Shown: in pieces, positions 1 to 7,020 of the stretch
How the letters are laid out: every line of letters starts with the position of its first letter
Position numbering within the stretch: the first letter of the stretch is position 1
Origin: Flavobacteriales bacterium UBA4660
GTDB lineage: Bacteria > Bacteroidota > Bacteroidia > Flavobacteriales_D > Sanyastnellaceae
DNA: 12,256 nucleotides
Reading direction: 5' to 3'
NCBI GenBank assembly: GCA_002405435.1
Contig: DHLU01000171.1
Coordinates: 1 to 12,256, forward strand
Position numbers and translations under genes: made by a program
The notes under the pieces: generated by a model
Database searches by the model: none
Told to the model about the DNA's origin: nothing
What the model saw: the letters and a program-made list of their open reading frames with translations, nothing else

Positions 1-1171
1 CGGTAGTCAGGCTCGTTTCTCCGAGTACAATATTGTCTGTGTAGGCACCCGAAGAATTGCCTTCTACCCGAATGACCAGGAGTTGGGTTTCGGCGGCTTC
101 ATTCAAACTTTCTGACACCCCTACAGCGATGTATCCTCCGTTGCCATCCGGACAGCCTCCGAAAAGCTCCTCGTCGAGCGACTGCCCGAACGTCGGGTTG
201 CCGAAAAATCCATTGTTCAGGTTTTTGAACAAGAGGTTGGCATCGAATCCGCCGGCACCGAAAAAAGTAATACCTCCTGGCATGACGACCTTGTTGCCAA
301 CCAGGTCTATAGCGTTGGAGTGATAGGTGAATGTATTGGGTTCGCCGAAGTAAGCGACAGGGCTGCCATCAGCATGCAGGATGCCGAATACCCCGATCTC
401 AAGGTCATTGATGTGCCAGTTTCCGCAATAGAATATGTTGTCGTCCACCACCGTGATGGCGTTTACCTGCACCTCTGGTGCCAGCGGAAAAGACCAGGCC
501 ACTTCCAGGTCGGTTGTGTAGGCACAAATTACACTGGAGATGGACTCATTCTGTTGGGCATAGCCCGCTGCTACGATTCCGCCGGGATAGGGCTCTACGT
601 CTACCCACCGGTTTTCTCCGGTTTCGTTAAGGGTGGCTTCTCCGATGACATTGCCGAGCGGACCGATGTGCGAAAGCCATGCGACTGAGCCCTCGTTGCC
701 CATACTGTAAGTGTTTCCGGCGATCACGAAACCGCCATCGGGATGTGCGCAAATGTCGTAGGCAAAATCCCAGTCATTGCCGCCGTAGGTGTGCTGCCAG
801 ATGATGTCGCCTGAAGCGTCTATGCGGTACACGGCAGCGTCATAACCTCCTTCGCCACTGCTGTTTGTGAATCCGCACACGTAGAAGGTGCCGAAGGAAT
901 CTTCGACCACCGAATACCCCCATTCCGTCTGCATGCCTCCAACGCTTTTGTTCCACAGGCAGCTGAGGTCATCTGCGAGCCTGAGCAGGTAGATATCTGT
1001 ATTGCCGGGGTCGTGGCTGCCGGTGGTTCCGACAGCGAGAAATCCACCATCTGCACAAGTGATGATCTGCCTCCCTTCTTCAAAATGCTCCCCTCCGTAA
1101 GTATGAATTTCGGCCTGCTGTGCAGCGAGCGCAGCGGGGAGCAAGACGAGCAGCGTTCTACTGTGTCGCAT
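1..1171 (-). CDS. Secreted beta-propeller repeat protein, 3' end outside window
   Basis: The minus-strand frame is open from an ATG at 1171 to the window edge (390 codons, no stop), so the C-terminus is missing. The first 16 residues (MRHSRTLLVLLPAALA) read as a signal peptide with an ALA/A cleavage site. Repeats of about 51 residues follow, each with a GG turn (near residues 26, 79 and 130), an acidic or aromatic stretch, a DGGF-(L/V)-(A/I)-(V/A)-G strand (near 41 and 145), and a D-x-G-x-x-x-W turn. This is the pattern of secreted Bacteroidota beta-propeller proteins, which often end in a type IX secretion sorting domain; that part would lie outside the window. The ATG directly abuts the kdsA stop (TGA-ATG), so translational coupling to kdsA is likely. 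No catalytic motif is visible and the function is unknown. The secreted repeat architecture is well supported; the precise family is not. Confidence 0.85.
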   Translation of the reverse strand, partial: MRHSRTLLVLLPAALAAQQAEIHTYGGEHFEEGRQIITCADGGFLAVGTTGSHDPGNTDIYLLRLADDLSCLWNKSVGGMQTEWGYSVVEDSFGTFYVCGFTNSSGEGGYDAAVYRIDASGDIIWQHTYGGNDWDFAYDICAHPDGGFVIAGNTYSMGNEGSVAWLSHIGPLGNVIGEATLNETGENRWVDVEPYPGGIVAAGYAQQNESISSVICAYTTDLEVAWSFPLAPEVQVNAITVVDDNIFYCGNWHINDLEIGVFGILHADGSPVAYFGEPNTFTYHSNAIDLVGNKVVMPGGITFFGAGGFDANLLFKNLNNGFFGNPTFGQSLDEELFGGCPDGNGGYIAVGVSESLNEAAETQLLVIRVEGNSSGAYTDNIVLGETSLTT

Positions 1172-1993
1172 TCAGGATCTGGTGGCTTTGCTGATATTCA
1201 GAACCCGTTCCAGCAGACCTTCCAGCAGGTCAAGGCGAAGCATGTTGGCTCCATCGCTCCTGGCCTGACCCGGATCAGGATGGGTTTCAATGAAGAGGCC
1301 ATCTGCTCCGGCTGCGATGGCGCATTTGGCCATGGTTTCTATGAGTTCGGGGCGTCCGCCGGTTACACCGCCCGGCTGGTTGGGTTGCTGGAGCCAATGG
1401 GTGCAGTCCATGACCACAGGTGCGAGCTTTTTCATCACGGGTATGCCCCGGAAATCCACTACCAGGTCCTGGTAGCCGAAGGTGGTACCCCTTTCGGTGA
1501 GCCATACCTTCGCGTTTCCGCCCTCATTGAGTTTGGTTACTACGTGGGCCATGGATTCCGGGGAGAGGAATTGTCCTTTTTTGACGTTCACGACCCTGTC
1601 CGTTCGTGCTGCGGCTTCCAGCAGGTCAGACTGTCTGCACAGGAAGGCGGGTATTTGAAGGATATCCACAAATTCGGCTGCCCTTTCGGCTTCTGCCGCG
1701 CTGTGGATGTCTGTAGTGACGGGAATGCCTAGCTTTTTACCGATGTCACCGATGAGTGCCAGAGCCGTTTCATCGCCGATACCGGTGAAGGAATCGCTGC
1801 GCGAACGGTTGGCCTTGCGGTAAGAAGCCTTGAAGATATAGGGGATTCCGAGGCGCCTGCACATCGTGTGTATGCGTGTAGCAATCTCACCGGGCATGGT
1901 TTCGTTTTCCACTACGCAGGGGCCGGCGATGAGAAAAAAGTCTTTTACCGGTCCGAGTGAGAGGTAATCGAAAGTGCTGGAGGATTGTGTCAT
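1172..1993 (-). CDS. kdsA: 3-deoxy-8-phosphooctulonate synthase (Kdo-8-P synthase), metal-dependent class
   Basis: Condenses phosphoenolpyruvate with arabinose 5-phosphate to Kdo-8-phosphate in the cytoplasm, the committed step towards the Kdo of lipopolysaccharide. I chose the ATG at 1993 (273 residues, normal for the family). The frame stays open to 2053, but the extra 20 residues do not look conserved and overlap the upstream gene's end. Visible motifs are IAGPC (22-26), KASYRKANRS (55-64), TTDIH (93-97), IPAFLCRQSDLL (114-125), VNVKKGQF (135-142), LTERGTTFGY (165-174), DCTH (196-199) and IETHPDP (235-241). Cys26, His199, Glu236 and Asp247 match the metal ligands of the Aquifex enzyme (Cys11, His185, Glu222, Asp233) with near-constant spacing, whereas the E. 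coli enzyme has Asn at the Cys position. It follows the barrel gene by 11 bp and abuts the propeller gene downstream. The assignment is very secure. Confidence 0.97.
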   Translation of the reverse strand: MTQSSSTFDYLSLGPVKDFFLIAGPCVVENETMPGEIATRIHTMCRRLGIPYIFKASYRKANRSRSDSFTGIGDETALALIGDIGKKLGIPVTTDIHSAAEAERAAEFVDILQIPAFLCRQSDLLEAAARTDRVVNVKKGQFLSPESMAHVVTKLNEGGNAKVWLTERGTTFGYQDLVVDFRGIPVMKKLAPVVMDCTHWLQQPNQPGGVTGGRPELIETMAKCAIAAGADGLFIETHPDPGQARSDGANMLRLDLLEGLLERVLNISKATRS

Positions 1994-2004
1994 AGCCGGG
2001 GGTT

Positions 2005-3258
2005 TCAAATGATTTTTGCAAAGGTGAGAAAGAGGCCGGTACCGCGGGCCCACTCAGAAACAAAACCGGCCGCATTCTCAGTACCCAGGCGCAGGAATGT
2101 CCCGCCCGGATGCATCCACTGGTATTCTATTCCTGCCCTCAGCCGGCCATAGCCGCCCGCAGTGGCGCGCACGCACAGGAGATGGTGTTTCCAGGGTTTG
2201 ATTCCGGCGGCAGCAAATACCTCGGGCAGCCCCACGAGGTTATAACGCAGCCTGATTCCCCCTTCCGAGTAAAACTGCTTGCGAAACATGGAAATCAGGC
2301 GGATTTCCGCCATGGCGGGAAGGGGCATCCATCTCGCGCCCCGGTTGGGTGAAACCTGAAGTGAATCGAGCCGTTGATCAATTTCGGGTGTATCGCCGGT
2401 GAGTGAGGCGATGTCGGTGATATCGATACCGTTCCATACATAGCTGGAATCGTAATCGTAGGTTTCAAAATTGCCGTTCCACCGAACAAGTCCCAGGTGC
2501 TGCACCGAAATCGTCACCAGGCCGATGTTGAAGGCGGCATCCAGGGAAAACCCCTGCCCTTCACTCACGGCAAATCCGCGGGTGGAGGTATCGCTGCGCA
2601 TGTACGTGGCGTTGTAGTCAAGTTTGAGCGAGTCGACACCTTCATAGGTGGTGAACTCGGCTTTTTTCGCAAACAGCCGCTCGAAAGATTGTCCGTTGAC
2701 AAAAGACAGTGAGACCTCACTCATAGACGAACGGGAGAAAACACCGATGCCGTATTTCTGAAAAACAGTCTGCTGATAAAACAGTCCGGCATCTGCCCGC
2801 TGCCCCTCCAGGTGGGCATTTCCCCTGAAGGCGAGGTCAAAGGCGCTTTTGCGCATTGAACCATGAAGGTCTACCACATGGGCGGCCCGCACGTGAAGGC
2901 CCAGGTCGTCATGGCCCAGCACGCGGCCTGCCATACTGTAGAGGTTGATTCCGGCGCCCAATCCCGCGCCACCGTATGTGTATTCGTGCAGCCTTTCAAA
3001 GGTCTTTTCAATGCGCGCATCATCGAGGTAACCTCCCAACAACAGGCTGCGCACAAAGCCCATATCGATGCCGGTCGTTTGGAGCGCGGCTGATCCATCC
3101 AGCCGTATGATGGCACTGTTTCCGGATGCGAGGGAATCGTGTTCGAGCAGCCACAGCGACGGCAACTGTGCCTGCACCGATGATGCGGTAACAAGCACAG
3201 CAGCGGTCACCAGCAGGCAGGCGAACGCGCTATTTGACCTCAATTTCTGTCTCGCCAT
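2005..3258 (-). CDS. Predicted outer-membrane beta-barrel protein (DUF5723-like), function unknown
   Basis: The ATG at 3258 gives 417 residues and starts exactly at a signal peptide: a basic n-region (MARQKLR), a hydrophobic core (residues 11-25) and a VQA/Q cleavage site near residue 30. The frame is open further upstream to 3417, but that extension lies over the lipoprotein gene and has no signal-like features. The mature part has alternating polar/hydrophobic strands and Gly/aromatic turns throughout, with no cytoplasmic-type motif. Segments such as FRGNAHLEGQ and QKYGIGVFSR resemble the DUF5723 family of Bacteroidota barrel-like proteins. That assignment is from memory of the family pattern and is tentative. 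The start overlaps the end of the upstream lipoprotein gene by 29 bp, so the two are probably translated together and may form an envelope complex. kdsA follows after 11 bp. Confidence 0.8.
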   Translation of the reverse strand: MARQKLRSNSAFACLLVTAAVLVTASSVQAQLPSLWLLEHDSLASGNSAIIRLDGSAALQTTGIDMGFVRSLLLGGYLDDARIEKTFERLHEYTYGGAGLGAGINLYSMAGRVLGHDDLGLHVRAAHVVDLHGSMRKSAFDLAFRGNAHLEGQRADAGLFYQQTVFQKYGIGVFSRSSMSEVSLSFVNGQSFERLFAKKAEFTTYEGVDSLKLDYNATYMRSDTSTRGFAVSEGQGFSLDAAFNIGLVTISVQHLGLVRWNGNFETYDYDSSYVWNGIDITDIASLTGDTPEIDQRLDSLQVSPNRGARWMPLPAMAEIRLISMFRKQFYSEGGIRLRYNLVGLPEVFAAAGIKPWKHHLLCVRATAGGYGRLRAGIEYQWMHPGGTFLRLGTENAAGFVSEWARGTGLFLTFAKII

Positions 3259-4801
3259 ACGCTTTAACAAAGAATGCGATGTGCTGCGGCTTATAAATAC
3301 GCACGATGTCGGCGTCGTCACCGGAACTAAGTGCTGCACGCAATACCAGCGAATGGCCTTCCAGGAAATCGTCAATAAGTGCCTGGGTGACGGGTATCTC
3401 GAAGTTACTGGCGGCACCCAGCGTAATGATCGGATCGGGCGTTATTTGCGCCGGCGGCAGGACCACTCCGCTCAGCAGGGTGTGGAGTACTTGACCTTCC
3501 TCGTCTGCCAACTGGCAGTCGAGCGAAACGGAGAAGGGAAAATAGTTGTCCACCGTGCAGACGAGCCGGCCATTGGCGACAAGGTTTGCTGATCCGCTGA
3601 GGGCGATGGTGTCTGACAGCACGAGGTCTTTCATGCCTACGCTCAGGGGAATGTCTATTGCCATGCCTGCCTCAAGCATTTGGTCAGTGTAGATAAAATC
3701 ATTGCCGTCGGTGAGGTTACCGAGCGGATTGATGGTTACACTGCCTGTAAATGCGAGCCGGTCGGGTAGCAATTCGAGAAAATTGGTGATGTTTGAATTG
3801 TTCTGGTTGACCAGAACCTCTGCCGTATTGGAGGCAATACCGTTGCCCGTGTCAAAGGCACGGGTCAGGTTGACGGGCGCCAGTATTTCCGGATTGCTTA
3901 ACAACACATAATCATTCGCTGCGCTGTTAATGGCGCGGATCGTTCCGAAGTTGACGACCGCGTCGGCGCCTACGCCATTGGTAAGACTGAGTTTCAGTGC
4001 TGCACTTTCGAGGTTAAGCGTACCCTGGGGCATTTGAAGGTCTCCGCCCACACTCACCGATTGTCCGAAGTCGTAGGTATGTTGTCCGAAATACCCCCGC
4101 GCATACGAGACTTTTGGCTCGTTGAATGTCAGCAGAATTTCTATGGCGTCTCCACCAAAAACCTGGGCCGGGCCAGCAGCCATGGGGTCGACTTTTACCA
4201 CCAGGTTGGAAAAAATTTCATTGTATCCGACGCCGTTTCCGCCTGTGAGGTCGATTCTATGGCCTGTGAGGTCGATGGTTCCGGTAAGTTCATAAGTGTA
4301 AAACTGGTTACCCGGTTCGGTGTGCACATCAATGACAACGGGAACCCCGTTCAGTGAAACTCCGGGCAGGGAGTATATGCATTGCAATTCTCCGTTAACG
4401 TAACTCTTCACCGCATATCCGAGGGTGCCACCTTTAGCAATTACCTCCTTGAGCTGCACATTGTTGACGGCCAGTTCCGTGGTTTCATCCTGGTTGATGA
4501 TTTCCTGGCCGGGTGGAATCGCGTAAGGCCCTCCTACCAGGGGTACTTCAAAAATTTTGTCGATGGATGTATCGGGAATGGCGACCAGTGAATCAACATC
4601 AAATTCGGTGAGGGAATAATTGAGCGCCAGGTGCCAGAGTCCTGTAGGATCGGCATAGAGAAGTGAGTCGGCCACAAGGTCCTCCAACGAAAGGTTGCCA
4701 AACGCAAGCGGCGCAGCCACGTCAACATCCCAACGCGTGGGCTCTGCACGCCGGCAGGCAAACAACATCACGGTGGCTATCAGGGCCAGGCTATATCTCA
4801 C
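3230..4801 (-). CDS. Putative lipoprotein of unknown function, GTG start
   Basis: Encodes 523 residues. The start codon is GTG at 4801: an in-frame TAA lies five codons upstream, and the only other in-frame starts nearby are a poor ATT just upstream and an ATG that would cut into the signal peptide. The N-terminus MRYSLALIATVMLFAC is a signal peptide with a lipobox-like L-F-A-C and the lipidated Cys at 16. The next residues (RRAEP) lack the acidic run that serves as a surface-export signal in some Bacteroidota lipoproteins, so a periplasm-facing location is more likely (inference). The rest is rich in predicted beta-strand, with many Gly-Asn-Asp turns and an IDLTG motif present twice near residue 180. 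I see no enzyme motif and do not recognise the family. The gene has its own candidate promoter in the gap upstream and overlaps the barrel gene downstream by 29 bp, which suggests the two products work together. Confidence 0.85.
   Translation of the reverse strand: MRYSLALIATVMLFACRRAEPTRWDVDVAAPLAFGNLSLEDLVADSLLYADPTGLWHLALNYSLTEFDVDSLVAIPDTSIDKIFEVPLVGGPYAIPPGQEIINQDETTELAVNNVQLKEVIAKGGTLGYAVKSYVNGELQCIYSLPGVSLNGVPVVIDVHTEPGNQFYTYELTGTIDLTGHRIDLTGGNGVGYNEIFSNLVVKVDPMAAGPAQVFGGDAIEILLTFNEPKVSYARGYFGQHTYDFGQSVSVGGDLQMPQGTLNLESAALKLSLTNGVGADAVVNFGTIRAINSAANDYVLLSNPEILAPVNLTRAFDTGNGIASNTAEVLVNQNNSNITNFLELLPDRLAFTGSVTINPLGNLTDGNDFIYTDQMLEAGMAIDIPLSVGMKDLVLSDTIALSGSANLVANGRLVCTVDNYFPFSVSLDCQLADEEGQVLHTLLSGVVLPPAQITPDPIITLGAASNFEIPVTQALIDDFLEGHSLVLRAALSSGDDADIVRIYKPQHIAFFVKAYGETEIEVK
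4241..4276 (-). repeat. Short direct repeat within the lipoprotein gene
   Basis: The 15-base sequence GCCTGTGAGGTCGAT (plus-strand reading) occurs at 4241-4255 and again at 4262-4276, a period of 21 bp, or seven codons. On the coding strand it produces the repeated IDLTG motif, so the frame is preserved. It looks like a small local duplication within a beta-rich protein. Confidence 0.8.
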
Positions 4802-4808
4802 AGGGAGG

Positions 4809-4816
4809 CGAATTTA
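4809..4816 (-). promoter_or_regulatory. Second -7-like box close to the lipoprotein GTG
   Basis: On the minus strand this reads TAAATTCG, one base from the Bacteroidota -7 consensus TAnnTTTG, and ends 7 bp before the GTG start. If used it would give an almost leaderless transcript. No TTG-type -33 element is visible at the expected distance, and the better box at 4850-4857 is a competitor. Confidence 0.25.
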
Positions 4817-4849
4817 CCGATTGGCAGCGCGATGGGCGAGGTTTCCACG

Positions 4850-4857
4850 CAAAATTA
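4850..4857 (-). promoter_or_regulatory. Candidate Bacteroidota -7 box for the lipoprotein-barrel-kdsA-propeller operon
   Basis: On the minus strand this reads TAATTTTG, a full match to TAnnTTTG. It lies in the only gap (4802-4866) between the DUF4105 gene and the lipoprotein gene and predicts a leader of roughly 45 nt. No clear TTG -33 element is present upstream. It would let the four downstream genes be transcribed separately from dapF. Confidence 0.45.
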
Positions 4858-4866
4858 TCTATCCGG

Positions 4867-6105
4867 TCAGCGATCGTGCGCATGGAGTACAACCGAAGGC
4901 GCCTTTTCCCCCTTGAACCAGCTGGGACGAAGCATTTTTAAACAAATGAAAACCTGACCGATGACCAGTGGAATGGTGGCCCAGTGCAACCGTTGGTCAA
5001 ACAAGAAAAAGCCCATGAGCAGTATGAATGCAAGGGAGAGTTGCAGGCCTGAGAGGCTCCGGTGCCAGCGGGCACGTCCGGAAGCACAAGCCAAAACCAG
5101 CAGCAATGGATGGGCCCAAAGCAGGTTGTAGTTGGGTCGGGTGGCGGTATGGTCGGGAAAAAACCAGAGAAATACCACGAGTACACCCACCAGTCCGCAC
5201 ACCGCCAGCAGGATTCGGTCTGGTATGGTCATCTGTCTCTGCCTTTCGACATCGTTGCGCGTGCGGTTTAGGGCATAGATGCCCCAGATGACCTGAATGA
5301 GCAGGAAAAGAAAGAACAGGTTGACCGGCTGCAACCAGCCAGCCCGGGAAGGAAAAAAGCGCTGTGGCAGCAGGGTGCGCTCCGTGCTGCCCAATTCGGT
5401 TCCTTCCCGCAGCGCGAAACGGAATTCCATGTACAGGCTATCGGGTAAAAACATATCCTGTCCGGGCTGCATGACCCTGTCGCAAGGCGTGCCCAGGGCA
5501 ATGTCGATGCCCAGGTCGCTCCACGGCATATAATCGAGGTAGCGCTGTATCGCCTGGCGGAACGTATAGTTGTCTTTTGGCACGTGGGTGAAGACGACAT
5601 CCGCCCCGCTTTGGGCACATGTTGCAGCGATCATATCGCGGACCCGCGTGGCGCAGTTGTCGTAGAAGAAGTCGTAGCGGTAATAACGGTTCTCGGGGAG
5701 CAGGTTGTTTTCAAGCCGTTCGAGCAGGGCTGCCGCTTCTGATGCGGTAAGGTTAAGGTCTTGCTCGACCACCCCCCTGCCCGACTGCTCATATTCGGCC
5801 ATGAAATTTGCAAAATCAGCCCTTGAGAGCATGTAGTCGAGTTTTCCGCGGGTGAACTTGGCATAAAAGTCCTCATCGAATTCGAATGTGCCGTAGTTGT
5901 ACACCTTGTCCACCGGCACGCCCCGGTTGACAAACTGAAGCCGGATGGCGGTATGTCCGAAAACACTATACAGGTCGGGTCCCGGAGAACAGGTAAGCAG
6001 CGTTGCGCGAATTCCGGGCATGGCGGCCGAGGCGGTATCCGTTTTACCCAACAGGCACGAGCTCACCACAAACAACAGCAGAAAAGACAGTATCCTCACA
6101 GGCAT
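4867..6105 (-). CDS. DUF4105 (Lnb N-terminal-like) envelope protein with C-terminal membrane segments
   Basis: Encodes 412 residues. The N-terminus is a secretion signal: either signal peptidase I cleavage after ASA (about residue 27) or lipidation at Cys17 in the lipobox-like VSSC. Residues about 30-250 form the DUF4105 domain, recognised by SPGPDLYSVFGHTAIRL (40-56), VYNYGTFEFD (68-77), a Y-E-x-x-G-R-type motif (105-110), LPENRYYRYDFFYDNCATRVRD (136-157) and PWSDLGIDIALG (194-205). The conserved His51 and Cys151 suggest a papain/NlpC-P60-like catalytic pair; this comes from general family knowledge and the substrate is unknown. About five hydrophobic segments follow (near 260-279, 297-315, 326-341, 351-370 and 374-391), a layout usual for the Bacteroidota members I recall. 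The ATG at 6105 lies inside the end of dapF (10-bp overlap), so the two are coupled. Family placement is strong; function is open. Confidence 0.9.
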   Translation of the reverse strand: MPVRILSFLLLFVVSSCLLGKTDTASAAMPGIRATLLTCSPGPDLYSVFGHTAIRLQFVNRGVPVDKVYNYGTFEFDEDFYAKFTRGKLDYMLSRADFANFMAEYEQSGRGVVEQDLNLTASEAAALLERLENNLLPENRYYRYDFFYDNCATRVRDMIAATCAQSGADVVFTHVPKDNYTFRQAIQRYLDYMPWSDLGIDIALGTPCDRVMQPGQDMFLPDSLYMEFRFALREGTELGSTERTLLPQRFFPSRAGWLQPVNLFFLFLLIQVIWGIYALNRTRNDVERQRQMTIPDRILLAVCGLVGVLVVFLWFFPDHTATRPNYNLLWAHPLLLVLACASGRARWHRSLSGLQLSLAFILLMGFFLFDQRLHWATIPLVIGQVFICLKMLRPSWFKGEKAPSVVLHAHDR

Positions 6106-6866
6106 ATAGTTCCTTCAAAAATTCGTTGTGCCGGACCTTCCAGCCAGATGTCGCTGAATGCGCCTGCATCATCCACCGTGAGTGACACCCTGAGTGCGCC
6201 GCCGCGTGTGATTACGTTGACGACCCGGCATTGCGGGTGCCGGCTCACATAACTGATGGCAGCCGCTGTTACGCCCGTGCCGCAGCTCAGGGTCTCGTCT
6301 TCAACACCGCGCTCGTAGGTGCGCATGCGCACGCTGCCCGGAGTAGGCAATTCTTCCACAAAATTTACATTGATACCCACAGCGGCATAGGTATCGCTGA
6401 ACCGGATCCGTCTTGCCTCCGCCAGGAGGTCTACTGACTCGACCTGGTCTGTGTAGCGTATAAAATGGGGCGATCCGGTGTGAATGACATAGTCTTCATG
6501 AACGCGTTGAACGGGCTGCACCTTTTTCATCAGAATGTGTACCTCATCGCCGGCTATTCTCCCTTCATGCATGCCGTCGATGGCGGCAAATACGGCAGTA
6601 TCGCCTATGATACCCAGTTCGGCCGCGAATTTCATGGCACAACGGGCGCCATTGCCGCAAAAACTTTGGCTGCCATCCGGATTGAAAAAATTCATATAAA
6701 ATGAAGCCTCCGTTGAATCTTCAATCACGATGAGGCCATCGCTGCCGATGCCGAATCTCCGGTGGCAGAGTTTAGGAACGTCATGCGCATGTCTGCTGAA
6801 CGTTCCTCCGCGACCATCTACCATGATAAAATCATTGCCCGTGCCCTGGTATTTCACGAAATCCAT
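6096..6866 (-). CDS. dapF: Diaminopimelate epimerase
   Basis: Interconverts LL- and meso-diaminopimelate in the cytoplasm, supplying meso-DAP for peptidoglycan cross-linking and for lysine. The ATG at 6866 gives 256 residues starting MDFVKYQGTGNDF, the normal DapF N-terminus. The frame is open up to 7016, but those 50 residues have no family similarity. Both active-site cysteines are present: Cys70 in NPDGSQSFCGNGARC (62-76) and Cys195 in ETLSCGTGVTAAA (191-203). RRFGIGSDGL (36-45) and the GINVNFVE segment (164-171) also match the family. The stop overlaps the DUF4105 start by 10 bp. A -7-like box ends only 5 bp before the ATG, which suggests a leaderless mRNA. Confidence 0.97.
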   Translation of the reverse strand: MDFVKYQGTGNDFIMVDGRGGTFSRHAHDVPKLCHRRFGIGSDGLIVIEDSTEASFYMNFFNPDGSQSFCGNGARCAMKFAAELGIIGDTAVFAAIDGMHEGRIAGDEVHILMKKVQPVQRVHEDYVIHTGSPHFIRYTDQVESVDLLAEARRIRFSDTYAAVGINVNFVEELPTPGSVRMRTYERGVEDETLSCGTGVTAAAISYVSRHPQCRVVNVITRGGALRVSLTVDDAGAFSDIWLEGPAQRIFEGTICL

Positions 6867-6871
6867 GAGGG

Positions 6872-6879
6872 CGAAGATA
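6872..6879 (-). promoter_or_regulatory. Candidate -7 box for dapF, implying a leaderless transcript
   Basis: On the minus strand this reads TATCTTCG (consensus TAnnTTTG, one mismatch) with 5 bp between it and the dapF ATG at 6866. The usual spacing would place the transcript start within about 2-3 bases of the ATG. No convincing TTG -33 element is seen. It lies in the 154-bp gap after the SulP gene, where I find no strong terminator. Confidence 0.4.
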
Positions 6880-7020
6880 GGCTGTGACCTGTTTCGAGCG
6901 ACCATGGCGCTGTCGTGAATACGGATGAAAAGAGGCTTTGTGGTTGCAAAGGGCTTCGGTGCGGGTACCTCAGGGGATTGGCCTGCGCTGCCTGGGCTTT
7001 CCGACCCCATGAGCACCGCT

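Noticed and set aside
1013..1732. 239-codon plus-strand open frame over kdsA and the propeller gene start
   Set aside because: It is antisense to the highly conserved kdsA and spans two minus-strand genes; the translation shows no family pattern.
6931..6956. Possible terminator hairpin between the SulP and dapF genes (CTTTG/CAAAG arms, T-rich tail on the minus strand)
   Set aside because: The stem is only 5 bp, AT-rich and followed by just four T residues, too weak to call.
6867..7016. 50-residue N-terminal extension of dapF
   Set aside because: The extension has no DapF similarity, the ATG at 6866 gives the canonical MDFVKYQGTGNDF start, and a promoter-like box lies within the extension.
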